Source of the DNA: Deinococcus sp. AJ005
GTDB lineage: Bacteria; Deinococcota; Deinococci; Deinococcales; Deinococcaceae
DNA length: 64,000 nt
Reading direction: 5' to 3'
NCBI RefSeq assembly: GCF_009017495.1
Contig: NZ_CP044990.1
Span: 1,817,001 to 1,881,000, forward strand
Made by a program: the position numbers and the translations under genes. Shown here one piece after another: positions 10,212 through 19,250 of the stretch; position 1 is the first letter of the stretch; each line of letters opens with the position of its first letter. The notes beneath the pieces were generated by a model. It was given only the letters and a program-made list of their open reading frames with translations, searched no databases and was not told the DNA's origin.

Positions 10212-10496
10212 ATGAAAGCCACCTGGAACGGAACCGTTATCGCGCAGTCGGACAACACAGTCGTCGTGGAGGGCAACCACTACTTCCCCGCAGACAGCGT
10301 GAAGGCGGACTACCTGCGCCCCAGCGACACCCACTCAGCCTGCCCGTGGAAGGGCACGGCCAGCTACCACACGCTGGAAGTAGACGGCAAGCGCAACCCC
10401 GACGCCGCGTGGTACTACCCCCAGCCCAAGGACGCCGCCACGGAGATCAAGGACCGCGTGGCCTTCTGGAAGGGCGTGGAAATCACGGCAGACTGA
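10212..10496 (+). CDS. DUF427 family protein
   Basis: A 94-residue DUF427 protein: MKATWNGTVIAQSDNTVVVEG, then NHYFPADSVK, the core TACPWKGTA-like motif (here SACPWKGTASYH), and AAWYYPQPKDAATEIKDRVAFW. The family forms a small beta-tent fold of unknown function. The ATG at 10212 lies 5 nt after TACCCT (10201-10206), so I prefer it as a leaderless start over the in-frame ATG at 10167. Confidence 0.9.
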   Translation: MKATWNGTVIAQSDNTVVVEGNHYFPADSVKADYLRPSDTHSACPWKGTASYHTLEVDGKRNPDAAWYYPQPKDAATEIKDRVAFWKGVEITAD

Positions 10497-10526
10497 TACG
10501 GGTGCCGGGCATGACACCATAAGGGC

Positions 10527-11597
10527 ATGACCCAGCCCCCTCCCAGCTTTCCAGAGCTGCCTATCACCGCCGCCGAACTCGCTGCGGCCCGCGCCGGGGT
10601 CACCGTCAGAGGCGGGCGCATCATGGGCACGCTGGGGATTCTGGCCGCCCTCTCGGCGCTGGGCGGTCTGCTGGGCGTCTGGGCACTGTGGTGGAGTTTC
10701 GGGGAATTGCCACGCTGGCTGGCCTCGCTGAATGAACTGAGCGACGGCGATCTGCCCCAACTGAATGCCGCCGATCTGGTCCCCTCCTGGGCGCTGCCTT
10801 CCCTGCTGGGCCTGGGCCTGCTGGCGACGGCCCTTTACGTGTGGGCCATCCTGGTGGCCCGGCAGACGGTGGGTGCGGTACGTAACCAGACGCTGCATCC
10901 CGGCCCGGACCACACTGGGGCACTGGAGCGCAGCGTTCGCACGGTGCGGCCCTGGATCCTGCTGGGACAGATCGCACCGATCTTGCAGCTTCTGATCCCG
11001 CTGCTGGCAGTGCTCATGAGCCTCGGCCTGATCCGCCAAATCGATCCACAAACCTTTCAGGGCATCGGTTTCGGCCCGGCAGAGATCGGGGCCATCGTGC
11101 TGGGCGTGGTGGTTCAGAGCCTGCCCACCATCATCATTACCTGGCTGATCCTGGCGGCCATCCGGCGCTGGCTGGACGCCGTGGTGGCCCGCGCCCACGC
11201 CCCTGTGCCAGTGCGTCCCGCCGCGCGGGGGGTGGACGCCTGGCTGCTGTTCACGCTGGCGCTGCTGATACTGGGGCTGGCGGCCTTGCTGCTGGGCGGT
11301 CTGCCTCTGCTGGCGATCTCCGCGTTCGTGGGCGGCACACCGCTGAACGACCCGGATCTGGCCGCTCTGGGCATCACGCCCGCCGCCCTGCGTGGTGTCC
11401 TGCTCCTCAGCGCAACGGCCATGCTGCTGAGCGCATTCATCTACCTCGTGCTGGCCCTACTGATGGGCTGGTCACGCGGTTTCGCCGCCAGTGTCGCCAC
11501 CGTACTGGACGCGGGCTTGCCCGGCAGACCGGCAACACCGCTTGCCGATCCCTGGAGTGGTCCGGTGCAGACCGCGCAAGGCCGGGAGCCTTATTGA
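10527..11597 (+). CDS. Multi-pass membrane protein, unknown function
   Basis: A 356-residue protein with about seven hydrophobic segments: near 32-55 (IMGTLGILAALSALGGLLGV), 90-110, 150-175, 190-215, 235-270 and 290-320. It begins with a soluble N-terminus and ends in a Pro-rich tail. No catalytic or transport motif is visible and I do not recognise the family. It stands alone on the plus strand after the DUF427 gene, 30 nt downstream, and could be co-transcribed with it. Confidence 0.7.
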   Translation: MTQPPPSFPELPITAAELAAARAGVTVRGGRIMGTLGILAALSALGGLLGVWALWWSFGELPRWLASLNELSDGDLPQLNAADLVPSWALPSLLGLGLLATALYVWAILVARQTVGAVRNQTLHPGPDHTGALERSVRTVRPWILLGQIAPILQLLIPLLAVLMSLGLIRQIDPQTFQGIGFGPAEIGAIVLGVVVQSLPTIIITWLILAAIRRWLDAVVARAHAPVPVRPAARGVDAWLLFTLALLILGLAALLLGGLPLLAISAFVGGTPLNDPDLAALGITPAALRGVLLLSATAMLLSAFIYLVLALLMGWSRGFAASVATVLDAGLPGRPATPLADPWSGPVQTAQGREPY

Positions 11598-11707
11598 ACA
11601 CACATGGGCGGCAGGGAGCAACACCATGAGGTGTTCAGCCGTAGCAGAACGCGACACAGCGGACAGGCCGCCTTAACTTTCCAGTGCGGCCTGCCATCTC
11701 CAAGAAT

Positions 11708-12148
11708 CTACAGATTGAAGAAACGCAGCAGCGGCCTCCACCACGGAATCCCGGCCAGCGCCGCTACCAGACTCAGCACGGTCCAGAGGGTCATGGCGCG
11801 GAATTTGGCCGGGTGGGTGGCCGCGCGCTTGCTCAGGGCCGAAGCCAGAGTGGCGAAGACGGCGGCCAGCACCCCCAGGCCCAGGTGTTCCCACTGGAAG
11901 CTGGGCCGCGCCCCCGCGAACACCTGAATGTTCTGCGCGCCCAGCAGGCCGAACAGCAGCAGTCCCAGCACCAGTTGCAGACTGACGGTGCCCACGAACG
12001 CCACCACCGGGCGGCGGTCCGCCGCGACGAAGGCCCGCCCGGAACGGAGGCCCGAGAAACCACGGAACAGCGCCCACACCCCGGCCAGCAGAACCAGCCA
12101 GCGGTTGATGTTATGCAGCGTGAGCAGAATGACGTACAGGGTTGCCAT
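11708..12148 (-). CDS. Small four-helix membrane protein
   Basis: A 146-residue integral membrane protein with four predicted helices (about 5-25, 48-72, 85-105, 118-138). The first begins with TLHNINRWLVLLAGVWALF and includes a histidine, and WEHLGLG lies before the third helix, reminiscent of small cytochrome-b-like or CopD-like proteins, although haem binding is not shown. The ATG at 12148 lies 6 nt after TAGGCT (12160-12155 on the minus strand), a leaderless start. A related-looking four-helix protein is encoded about 1 kb away. Confidence 0.7.
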   Translation of the reverse strand: MATLYVILLTLHNINRWLVLLAGVWALFRGFSGLRSGRAFVAADRRPVVAFVGTVSLQLVLGLLLFGLLGAQNIQVFAGARPSFQWEHLGLGVLAAVFATLASALSKRAATHPAKFRAMTLWTVLSLVAALAGIPWWRPLLRFFNL

Positions 12149-12252
12149 GCGCTCAGCCTACGGGGCGGCGGTGGGCCGGGTCAAAGGCAAAGGGTTAAGC
12201 GTGCGGGAAAGACGCCTGAGAAGGAGCGTGTCTTCCCTGTCCTGCATAGGTT

Positions 12253-13140
12253 TCAGAACACCACCGTCTTGTTGCCGTGGACCAGTACACGGTCTTCGAC
12301 ATGGGCCTTGACGGCGCGGGCCAGCACCTGCCGCTCCACATCGCGGCCCAGACGCATCAGGGTATCGGGGGTTTCGCGGTGCGTGACGGGAATCACGTCC
12401 TGCGCGATGATCGGCCCGGCGTCCAGTTCCTCGGTGACATAGTGGCTGGTTGCGCCGATCAGCTTGACGCCCCGGTTAAATGCCGCACGGTAAGGGTTCG
12501 CACCGATGAAGGCCGGCAGGAAACTGTGGTGGATATTGATCACAGGCCGCCCAAACCCACGCAGAAAATCCCCCGATAGAATCTGCATATAGCGGGCCAG
12601 CACGACGAACTCGGCGTCGGCCTCGCGAAGCAGGCGGACCTGTTCGGCCTCGGCCTCGGCCTTGTTCTCCTTGCCCACCGGAACGACGTGAAAGGGAATG
12701 TCGAACATCTCGGCGTCGCGGCGCAGGTCCTCGTGGTTGCTGATAATCAGCGGGATGGTCACGTTCAGTTCGCCCCGGCGTTTGCGCCATAGCAGGTCCA
12801 GAAAACAGTGGTCATAGCGGCTGACCAGAATCGCCATGCGCTTCGGCTCGGCGCGGTAGGCCAGCTTCCACTCCATCTGAAAGGGCTGGGCCACCACACT
12901 GACAAAAGCCCGCTCGAAGCCGTCGCGGGACAGATCCAGCCCATCCAGGTAAAATTCCATCCGCATGAAAAACGTGCCGCCCGCCGGATCGGTGCTGTGC
13001 TGATCGCTGTGGATGATATTTGCGCCGTGGTTGTGCAGAAACTGCGACACCGAGGCCACAATGCCCCCACGGTCCGGGCAGGTGATGGTCAGTGTCGCAG
13101 TGTTCAGGGGATCGGGGACAGAGGCGGGAGCAGCGGTCAT
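12253..13140 (-). CDS. purU: Formyltetrahydrofolate deformylase
   Basis: PurU hydrolyses 10-formyltetrahydrofolate to formate and tetrahydrofolate, balancing one-carbon units and supplying formate for purine synthesis. The 295-residue protein has an N-terminal ACT domain ([20 protein letters not shown]) and a formyl-transferase-like catalytic domain with [19 protein letters not shown] (catalytic His) and [17 protein letters not shown] (catalytic Asp). The ATG at 13140 lies 7 nt after TATCCT (13153-13148), a leaderless arrangement; an upstream in-frame ATG at 13170 is less likely. Confidence 0.95.
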   Translation of the reverse strand: MTAAPASVPDPLNTATLTITCPDRGGIVASVSQFLHNHGANIIHSDQHSTDPAGGTFFMRMEFYLDGLDLSRDGFERAFVSVVAQPFQMEWKLAYRAEPKRMAILVSRYDHCFLDLLWRKRRGELNVTIPLIISNHEDLRRDAEMFDIPFHVVPVGKENKAEAEAEQVRLLREADAEFVVLARYMQILSGDFLRGFGRPVINIHHSFLPAFIGANPYRAAFNRGVKLIGATSHYVTEELDAGPIIAQDVIPVTHRETPDTLMRLGRDVERQVLARAVKAHVEDRVLVHGNKTVVF

Positions 13141-13199
13141 GGAGTGCAGGATACGGGAGAGGTGCGCCATCCAGCCCTCACCTTTTAGCTGTGGGGCGG

Positions 13200-13649
13200 T
13201 TAGCTCAGGCCGCCGCGTGCGTACAGGCCGCCAATGATAAAAGTCATCAGCACGAAGGCCAGCGAGGCCACCGTCAGGCCCAGCGCCTTGAGAGAGCTGT
13301 CGCGCGCGTCGCGCTTAGGGAGCCAGTAGTACAGCATGACCAGTCCCAGCGCACCCAGACCGCCCAGGTAATGCACGTACTTCTGCACGGTGCCCAACCC
13401 CTGATCCAACAATTTGATACCGATCAGCGCCTGAACCATCAACGCAATCTGAAAGGCGATCAGGGCCGCGTTCTGCCAGCCGCCCAGCGAGGGGCTGCGA
13501 GGTGAATCCATACCGCCCGAAGTCTCGCCATCTGAGGTCTTGAGGGTGGCGAGGCCACGCCAGTTTAGAAGCACGGTGACGATGGCCGCCAGTACGACGA
13601 TGCCGCCGATGGCGTTATGGAGGGCAGGCTGAATGATGATCTCGTCCAT
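13200..13649 (-). CDS. Four-helix membrane protein under a TetR-type operator
   Basis: A 149-residue membrane protein with four hydrophobic helices (about 10-30, 58-78, 88-108, 120-143); a polar loop between helices 1 and 2 ([15 protein letters not shown]) would face one side. No known motif is visible. AAGGAG precedes the ATG. Its promoter is strong-looking and overlapped by a 16-bp inverted repeat, so it is probably repressed until induced. No TetR gene is in the window. A role in stress or small-molecule response is only inferred from this regulation. Confidence 0.7.
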   Translation of the reverse strand: MDEIIIQPALHNAIGGIVVLAAIVTVLLNWRGLATLKTSDGETSGGMDSPRSPSLGGWQNAALIAFQIALMVQALIGIKLLDQGLGTVQKYVHYLGGLGALGLVMLYYWLPKRDARDSSLKALGLTVASLAFVLMTFIIGGLYARGGLS

Positions 13650-13684
13650 GATTTTGAACTCCTTGAAAGGTAGAAGAACAATTA

Positions 13685-13739
13685 CTTACCGGTAGGTAAG
13701 CTTGAGAGCCAGCCTATCCGCTTTCAGCAATGCCGTCAA
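13685..13739 (-). promoter_or_regulatory. Promoter with TetR-type palindromic operator
   Basis: On the minus strand, -35 TTGACG (13739-13734), a 17-nt spacer and -10 TAGGCT (13716-13711) are near consensus. At 13685-13700 the sequence CTTACC-GGTA-GGTAAG forms 6-bp inverted arms, a typical TetR/AcrR-type operator, placed from about +4 to +20. A bound repressor would block transcription of the four-helix membrane protein gene. Confidence 0.6.
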
Positions 13740-13762
13740 GGGATCTCAATCCGGCTAAACAT

Positions 13763-14608
13763 TCATTCCAGACGATTCAGACAGCTCCGCGCAAAGGCGA
13801 CAGACTCGGCCAGGCGTTGCGGGCGGCCCTGTTCGGCGGCGCGGCCCGCGCGGTGAAAGGCCAGCAACAGGCCGAACAGCGCTGCATTCTGGTCACAGGA
13901 CTCAGAAGCGGCTCCAACCACAAGTTCCGCCGCGTTCCAGCCGTGGAAATAAGCCACGCTGGCAACGTCCCAGGCGGGCGGACCGATGGCCGCATCCCCG
14001 AAGTCCAGCAGCGCCGCGAGTCGCCCCCCCTGCCAGAGAAACTGCCCGGCGTGCAGATCGGTGTGACACAGTGCAGAAGGGGTTTCGGCCACCTGCCACA
14101 GCTCCGGCTCCAGCGCAGCCAGTGGGAAGGCGAGGTCCGGCACGTGATGGATCAGCGGCTGGGCGGACAGCCTGCCTCCATTGAGCGGCCACGCTTTCAG
14201 GCGGGTGCAGAGGCCATCTGCCGGAGTGGAAGCGATGCCGTGCAAAGCTCCACTCCGGTCCTCCAGCAATCCAAATCCAGCGTGAGGCAGGGTGTGCAAC
14301 GCGCCCAACGCCCGCCCCAGATCGGCCCAGCCTTCGCGGGACGGTCCCGCATCATCTCCAGCCACAAAACTTTCCAGACTGAAAACCCGCCCGGTGGGCA
14401 GCAAGCCGACTTCCAGCACTTCGGGCACAGGCACGCCAGCGGCAGACAGCGCCCGCATGACACCCGCCTGCGAAGAGAGCCGCGCCTCTGGACCGTGCGC
14501 CACCCGCAGCACCCGCTTGCCATCCGTGTGGACCTCGCAAGTCGCCCCAGCCGCCAGCAACCGCGCCGTGGGACCAAGGATGGACCGCGCTTCAGCTTCT
14601 GGCTGCAT
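13763..14608 (-). CDS. Aminoglycoside phosphotransferase-fold kinase
   Basis: A 281-residue protein of the APH/choline-kinase fold. It has a glycine-poor N-lobe (RLLAAGATCEVHTDGKRVLRV), the Brenner-type catalytic loop ALCHTDLHAGQFLW with the catalytic Asp in HTDLH, and the metal-binding ALLDFGDAAIGPPAWDVA. The family phosphorylates small hydroxyl compounds; antibiotic resistance cannot be claimed. It overlaps the upstream kinase-like gene by 17 nt and is the last gene of a telA-kinase-phosphotransferase operon. Confidence 0.85.
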   Translation of the reverse strand: MQPEAEARSILGPTARLLAAGATCEVHTDGKRVLRVAHGPEARLSSQAGVMRALSAAGVPVPEVLEVGLLPTGRVFSLESFVAGDDAGPSREGWADLGRALGALHTLPHAGFGLLEDRSGALHGIASTPADGLCTRLKAWPLNGGRLSAQPLIHHVPDLAFPLAALEPELWQVAETPSALCHTDLHAGQFLWQGGRLAALLDFGDAAIGPPAWDVASVAYFHGWNAAELVVGAASESCDQNAALFGLLLAFHRAGRAAEQGRPQRLAESVAFARSCLNRLE

Positions 14609-15245
14609 CGGGGACGATGAATGGGGCCTTCAGATCGGTGTTGTCCACCACCACACCCACCCACTTTTCCGGGTTAGCTTCGCGGAAATACAATTCATTT
14701 CCGCCGATATACCGCCGATTGCTTTCCGCTGCCGGATCGGGCGAGCCAAAGCCGGGGCCGCGTGCCGCGCCGCGTGGAACGGACACGCCAAAATCCACCC
14801 GTAGAAAAACGGAGTCGTCCCATACGCCGCGTAACTCCGGGCGGTGCAGGAACAGGCCGTCCACGATCAGGATGCTACCGGGCCGGGCGGTCATTTCTGG
14901 TTGAGACACAGACTGGTCCGCGTCCGCGTCAAAAATCGCCGTCCTGTAGCCCAGGGAGCCGTCCGGCCCCAGCGGGTCCAGCAGCGCCTTCCTCATTCCG
15001 GCGTAATCGTAGGAGTCGCAGTAAAAGCCCTCGGGTGAATCCCGGCCCAGGCGATGACGCACGGCACGGGGGTTGTGAAAGCCGTCCACGCTGGCGCGGA
15101 TGACCTCGCGGCCCACACTGCTGAGGCTGGCGGCCAGTTCGTCTGCAAATATCGTCTTACCCGCGCCGTCCACCCCATCCACGGCAACCCGCAGGACGGG
15201 ATGGGCAGGCTGGGCATCGAGCCTCGCGGCCAACGTCCTCAGCAC
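14592..15245 (-). CDS. Uridine kinase-like P-loop protein
   Basis: A 217-residue uridine kinase/phosphoribulokinase-like protein with Walker A VDGVDGAGKT (22-31), SVDGFHNPRAVRHRLG following the nucleoside-site pattern, and ILIVDGLFLHRPEL as Walker B. Proteins of this type often act on nucleosides or unknown small molecules. The GTG start at 15245 lies 14 nt after the telA stop, and the gene overlaps the following phosphotransferase gene, so all three are probably co-transcribed. Confidence 0.8.
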   Translation of the reverse strand: MLRTLAARLDAQPAHPVLRVAVDGVDGAGKTIFADELAASLSSVGREVIRASVDGFHNPRAVRHRLGRDSPEGFYCDSYDYAGMRKALLDPLGPDGSLGYRTAIFDADADQSVSQPEMTARPGSILIVDGLFLHRPELRGVWDDSVFLRVDFGVSVPRGAARGPGFGSPDPAAESNRRYIGGNELYFREANPEKWVGVVVDNTDLKAPFIVPDAARS

Positions 15246-15259
15246 CGTCTGACGGGCGT

Positions 15260-16480
15260 TCAGAGCTTCAGCTCACCGTCTCTGGACACGTTCAGGTCCT
15301 GGGCCACCTCGCGGGCCACGCCCTGGCGTTCGCGGTCCAGGTAGGTCTGGGCCTGGGCCACCTCCTTGTCCAGCACCTGCATGGTCTCGCTGAAACGCTC
15401 CAGCGCTTGCTGGCGGTAGGCGCTGATGGCGTCCAATGCGCCGTACACGTCCCGGAAGGCCCCCTGGATGATCTGCGGGTCCACTGTGGCGCTCCCGGCC
15501 TGCCGCTGAATCTCAGTGGATTGCTGCTTCAGGAGGCTGGCGGTGCTGCCGATCATCTTGCCCGTCGTGTCGTTGATGGCCGTGATCTGCCCGAGAACTG
15601 CCCCCTGCGTCCCCAGCGCCTGCGAGACCATCAGCGCAGTTTTGAGGGCGCTGACGGTGGTGGTGGTGGCCCGGTCCACGCCCTTGATCAGCTCCAGATT
15701 GTTGCGCCGCACCAGATCGAGGGCAAGGTAGCCCTGAATGCTGACCGCCAACTGGGTCAGCAGATCGGTGACGCGCTGGCGCACCGCGAACAGCAGTTCC
15801 TCGCTGACCATGCGGGCCTTCTCGGGGTCCGTCGTCGCCAGTTCGGCCAGCCGCTCGGTCAGGGCCATATCCACCGCCTTGCCGACGTGGGCATACTGCC
15901 GGAGCTTTTGCATCGTCTCCCACAGGTGCAGTTTCTCGGTTTCGATGGTGGCGTTGTCGCGCCTCAGTTCGTCCTGGCCCCGATACAGCGATTCCAGGAT
16001 GCCGTTCAGGTGCGACTGGGCGCTCTGATACTTGTCCATCGCGTTCTGCACCTTCTTGGCCCCCGGCAGGATGCCGAACAGGCGGCGCGGCGTGGGAGCG
16101 CGGCTGGGGTCCAGGTCTTCCACGGTGCGCCGCAGTTCGGTCAGGCCGTTGAGGATGTCACTGCCCTCGGCCAGTGCGCCGCTGCGGGTGGCGCGCAGGG
16201 GGCGGTCCAGCATGCGGTTGCTGGTCTGCGCCGCCGCGCGCTGTTCGGGCAGGCCCAGATCATGCACGGCGTCCAGCTTGCGCTTGAATTCCGGGCTGTG
16301 CGCCCTGGAATTCAGCACGTCCAGAGCGAAAGCGCGGGCCATACCATCCAGGCGGGTGCGGTCCTCGTTGGACAGTGGCACCATTTCAGGGGCGTCCACC
16401 GGGGCCACGTTCTTGACGGCCTCCGGCGCGCTCAGGGAAGTCTCGGGCGGGGTCAGCGGGCCGGGTTTGCCATCGGTCAT
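15260..16480 (-). CDS. telA: Toxic anion resistance family protein (TelA)
   Basis: A 406-residue helical protein of the TelA/KlaA family, linked in other bacteria to tellurite and other stress resistance; the biochemical role is not established. Family features include KIRRYAxxGKAVDMAL-like QYAHVGKAVDMALTERL, a long coiled region rich in Gln and Leu, VRRNNLELIKGVDRATTTT and ALKTALMVSQALG. It is the first gene of the operon with the uridine-kinase-like and phosphotransferase genes, with AGGGAG just before the ATG. In other bacteria TelA often sits with TerD-type genes; none are here. Confidence 0.9.
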   Translation of the reverse strand: MTDGKPGPLTPPETSLSAPEAVKNVAPVDAPEMVPLSNEDRTRLDGMARAFALDVLNSRAHSPEFKRKLDAVHDLGLPEQRAAAQTSNRMLDRPLRATRSGALAEGSDILNGLTELRRTVEDLDPSRAPTPRRLFGILPGAKKVQNAMDKYQSAQSHLNGILESLYRGQDELRRDNATIETEKLHLWETMQKLRQYAHVGKAVDMALTERLAELATTDPEKARMVSEELLFAVRQRVTDLLTQLAVSIQGYLALDLVRRNNLELIKGVDRATTTTVSALKTALMVSQALGTQGAVLGQITAINDTTGKMIGSTASLLKQQSTEIQRQAGSATVDPQIIQGAFRDVYGALDAISAYRQQALERFSETMQVLDKEVAQAQTYLDRERQGVAREVAQDLNVSRDGELKL

Positions 16481-16598
16481 GCTCCCTATTACGCACCAAG
16501 ACGGTGAGGGGTTGCATCCGGCAAAAGGCGTAAGAGGTTAGGGCAAACTCAAATAGACTCTTTAACCAGAAAATAGTTTACCAGTGTAATATCTAAAT

Positions 16599-17060
16599 AT
16601 GATCGCCGAATCCAGACGCGCCCCCTTCCTTCTCCTGGCGGTGGCTGCCGGAACCCTGTTGCCCATGCAGTTCGCCGTGAACAGTGCACTGGCGGGCGAA
16701 CTGCATTCGGTGACGTTGACGGCGGGCCTCTCTTATCTGGTGGGCGCGGTGGCGCTGGGCATCGTGCTGGCGCTGATGCGGGTGCGGCCCAACTGGACGG
16801 CGGCGGCGACTGCTCCGCGCTGGGTGTGGCTGGGCGGCGTGGTGGGCAGCGCCTACGTGGTAGGCAGCGTGGTCCTCACCCGGCTGCTGGGCGCGGCTCT
16901 GGCCACCACGTTCGTGATTGCCGCGCAGGTGCTGACCGCGCTGGCGCTGGATCATTTTGGCGCGCTGGGGCTGCCACGCAGACGAATGAACCGCACGCGC
17001 ACGCTGGCCGTGCTGCTGGTGCTGGCGGCGCTGGCGTTGCGACTATGGGGGCTGAAATGA
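16599..17060 (+). CDS. YdcZ/DUF606-type DMT transporter, half 1
   Basis: A 153-residue membrane protein with five hydrophobic helices of the DUF606/YdcZ branch of the drug/metabolite transporter superfamily: LPMQFAVNSALAGELHSVTLTA and VGSAYVVGSVVLTRLLGAALATTFVIAAQV are family-like. The next gene encodes a second half-size member and overlaps by ATGA, so the two probably form a heterodimer. Upstream, TTTAAC (16561) and TGTAAT (16585) are separated by 18 nt as a possible promoter in an AT-rich patch, perhaps controlled by the MarR protein of this operon. Confidence 0.85.
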   Translation: MIAESRRAPFLLLAVAAGTLLPMQFAVNSALAGELHSVTLTAGLSYLVGAVALGIVLALMRVRPNWTAAATAPRWVWLGGVVGSAYVVGSVVLTRLLGAALATTFVIAAQVLTALALDHFGALGLPRRRMNRTRTLAVLLVLAALALRLWGLK

Positions 17061-17509
17061 GTCTGGTGGCCCTGCTGGCAACCATCGGCGCGGGCATCGG
17101 CCTGTCGGCGGGGCTGGCCTTTAACCTGCGGCTGGCAGCGGTCCTGGGTTCGCCGCTGATCGCCACGTTTGTTACGTTCTGGGTGGGTGCGGCGCTGCTG
17201 ATCTCGCTGTGGGCGCTGGGACTGGACGGCGCACGGCCTGACACCTGGCCCGCACTGTGGACGCTGGTTGGCGGCCTGCTGGGCGTTACCTACGTCACCC
17301 TGAGCCTGATCACGGGCGCGCGGCTGGGGGCCGGGGCCAGCACGGTGGCGGTCACGCTGGGGCAGGTTGTGGGGGCCGCAATCATCACGGGCCTGGGCTG
17401 GCTGGGACAGACCACGCAGCCCCCCACCCTGGCCGGAATTCTGAGCGCGGCGCTGCTGCTGGGCGCGGTGGGCTTGCTTGCCGCTGACCGGGGGCGGAAG
17501 CAGGAATGA
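17057..17509 (+). CDS. YdcZ/DUF606-type DMT transporter, half 2
   Basis: A 150-residue membrane protein paralogous to the preceding one, with five helices, including AGIGLSAGLAFNLRLAAVLG, the charged-pair-free core PLIATFVTFWVGAALL and GARLGAGASTVAVTLGQVVG. The ATG at 17057 overlaps the previous stop (ATGA); an in-frame ATG at 17045 would add four residues. It overlaps the following marR gene by 4 nt. The pair is probably an exporter of small molecules; the substrate is unknown. Confidence 0.85.
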   Translation: MSLVALLATIGAGIGLSAGLAFNLRLAAVLGSPLIATFVTFWVGAALLISLWALGLDGARPDTWPALWTLVGGLLGVTYVTLSLITGARLGAGASTVAVTLGQVVGAAIITGLGWLGQTTQPPTLAGILSAALLLGAVGLLAADRGRKQE

Positions 17510-17994
17510 AAGACACTCCTACCGCCGAACTTCTGGAACGCATCGAACGCGACTGGCACACGGCGCGGCCCGATCTGGACCCGCAGCCGATGCTGACGGT
17601 GATCGCGGTGCAGCGCACCTCTGGACTGCTCCAGACTGAGCTGGAGGCATTTTTTGCCCAGCACAGCCTCACACCGTCCGCCTTTGATGTGCTGGCCACG
17701 CTGCGCCGTTCCGCCCCGCCCGAAGGCTTGACGCTGGGAGAACTGGCCGCGCTGATGGCGATCACGCCGCCCGCTGTGACCAAACGAGTGGACGTTTTGA
17801 CGGAGCGGGAACTCGTGGAACGGCTGCCCCACCCTTCAGACCGCCGCGCCATTCGCGCCCGCCTGACCGCGACGGGATTTGAGCTGGTGGACGGTCTCCT
17901 GACTGCCCATCTTGAAAACGAGGAACGGCTGCTGGCTGACCTGAGTGGCGATGAGAGACGGACCCTCAGAATGCTGCTGGGGCGGATTCGCTGA
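17506..17994 (+). CDS. MarR family transcriptional regulator
   Basis: A 162-residue winged-helix regulator of the MarR family. The DNA-binding part reads GLTLGELAALMAITPPAVTKRVDVLTERELVERL, followed by the wing HPSDRRAIRARLTATG, the hallmark DxR of MarR proteins. The ATG overlaps the stop of the transporter half (ATGA). As the last gene of the transporter operon, it probably represses its own operon until it binds a ligand carried by the transporter. Confidence 0.93.
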   Translation: MKDTPTAELLERIERDWHTARPDLDPQPMLTVIAVQRTSGLLQTELEAFFAQHSLTPSAFDVLATLRRSAPPEGLTLGELAALMAITPPAVTKRVDVLTERELVERLPHPSDRRAIRARLTATGFELVDGLLTAHLENEERLLADLSGDERRTLRMLLGRIR

Positions 17995-17997
17995 GGC

Positions 17998-19131
17998 TTA
18001 CTTCCCTACGTACTGGATACGCCAGACCTTGCCCGCGCCGTCGTCGCTGAGAAGCAGCGCACCATCCGCGGCCACCACCGGATCGACGGGGCGTCCACTG
18101 GCCTTGTCGTTCTTGAGGAAGCCCGTCAAAAAATCGGCCACTTTCCCTGTTTTCGGATCGACAGTGATCAGCTTGTACCCGCTCTTCTCGCTGCGGTTCC
18201 AACTGCCGTGCAGGGCCACAAACATCTGCCCGGCGTAGGTCTGCGGGAAGGTCTTGCCGGTGTAAAACGCGAGTCCCAGCGGCGCGGAGTGTGCGGTGGT
18301 CAGGGCGAAGGCGGGGGTGGTGTCCTTGCACACGGCGGCGCTTTTCTTGCCAAATTCCGTGTCCCAGACCTGTGCCTCGCCCGCCTTGGTGGTGTAGCAG
18401 TACGGCCAGCCGAACGAGTCGCCGCTGTTCACCTTATAAAAGCCTTCCGGCGGGATGTTGTCACCCAGGCCGTCGCGCCCGTTGTTGGTGGAGTACAACT
18501 GGCCACCAAACCACTCGATACCCACCGCGTTTCGCAGGCCGCTGGCGTACTCCTTGCCGTTCTTGCCATCCGCGTCGTAGACCCAGATCGCCGCGCGTTT
18601 GGGATCGCTTTCCTCGCAAACGTTGCAGGAACTTCCGGCAGAGACATACATTTTATCGTCTGGGCCGAAGACGACCGTGCGCGTAGAGTGGCCGCCATCA
18701 CTGGGCAGATCAACCAGTTTTTCAGCCGAGCCACCCGCTTTTATATCGCCCGCTTCGTACGGAAAACGCACCACGCTGTCGGTGTTGGCGACGTACAGGT
18801 AGCCGCCATGAATGGCGAGGCCATGTGGCTGATTCAAGCCACTGGCGAAGACTTCCTTGCTGTCTGCCTGACCGTTTTGATCCCGGTCCGGCAACACGTA
18901 GACCTTGCCCGCCGAGGTGTCACTGAGCAGCACATCGCCATTGGCCGCCGCCACCATGAAACGCGGTTTCTGAAAGCCGTCAGCGTAGGGGGTGACCTTG
19001 AAGCCCGCCGGAACGGTCAGGCCGGAGGTTTCCAGCGGGGGTTGCGCGGGCTTTTCATTCGTCTGCGTGCTGTTCTGGGCGCAGCCCGCACAGGCCAAGG
19101 CCAGGGTGCCGATCAGGAGCAGTCTATTCAT
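17998..19131 (-). CDS. PQQ-type sorbosone/glucose dehydrogenase-like lipoprotein
   Basis: A 377-residue six-bladed beta-propeller of the soluble glucose/sorbosone dehydrogenase (GSDH) family. The N-terminus is a lipoprotein-like signal (LLLIGTLALACAGC), with Cys17 or Cys14 as candidate lipid site. Family features include GFQKPRFMVAAANGDVLLSD, GLNQPHGLAIHGGYLYVAN and SAGSSCNVCEESDPKRAAIW. The enzyme would oxidise sugars or act as a sugar-binding propeller at the membrane surface; PQQ dependence is inferred from the family. It lies tail to tail with marR, only 3 nt apart. Confidence 0.85.
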   Translation of the reverse strand: MNRLLLIGTLALACAGCAQNSTQTNEKPAQPPLETSGLTVPAGFKVTPYADGFQKPRFMVAAANGDVLLSDTSAGKVYVLPDRDQNGQADSKEVFASGLNQPHGLAIHGGYLYVANTDSVVRFPYEAGDIKAGGSAEKLVDLPSDGGHSTRTVVFGPDDKMYVSAGSSCNVCEESDPKRAAIWVYDADGKNGKEYASGLRNAVGIEWFGGQLYSTNNGRDGLGDNIPPEGFYKVNSGDSFGWPYCYTTKAGEAQVWDTEFGKKSAAVCKDTTPAFALTTAHSAPLGLAFYTGKTFPQTYAGQMFVALHGSWNRSEKSGYKLITVDPKTGKVADFLTGFLKNDKASGRPVDPVVAADGALLLSDDGAGKVWRIQYVGK

Positions 19132-19197
19132 TCCCTCAGTTCACCATCCAGCCATGAGGGGGGCAGGAAAAGCAGTTAAAGCATCGTCCGTCACATA

Positions 19198-19233
19198 TAA
19201 AAAAAGCTCTGGCCATGTAGAAAGGGCCGGAGA
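19198..19233 (-). terminator. Intrinsic terminator after aroA
   Basis: On the minus strand CTCCGGCC (19232-19225) pairs with GGCCAGAG (19214-19207) with one mismatch and is followed by C and seven Ts (19205-19199). It terminates aroA before the dehydrogenase gene. Confidence 0.7.
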
Positions 19234-19250
19234 GGGTGAACATGCCAGCG

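Noticed and set aside
11617..11636. AACACC/GGTGTT palindrome as a terminator
   Set aside because: No T-tract follows and the stem is only 6 bp, so function cannot be argued.
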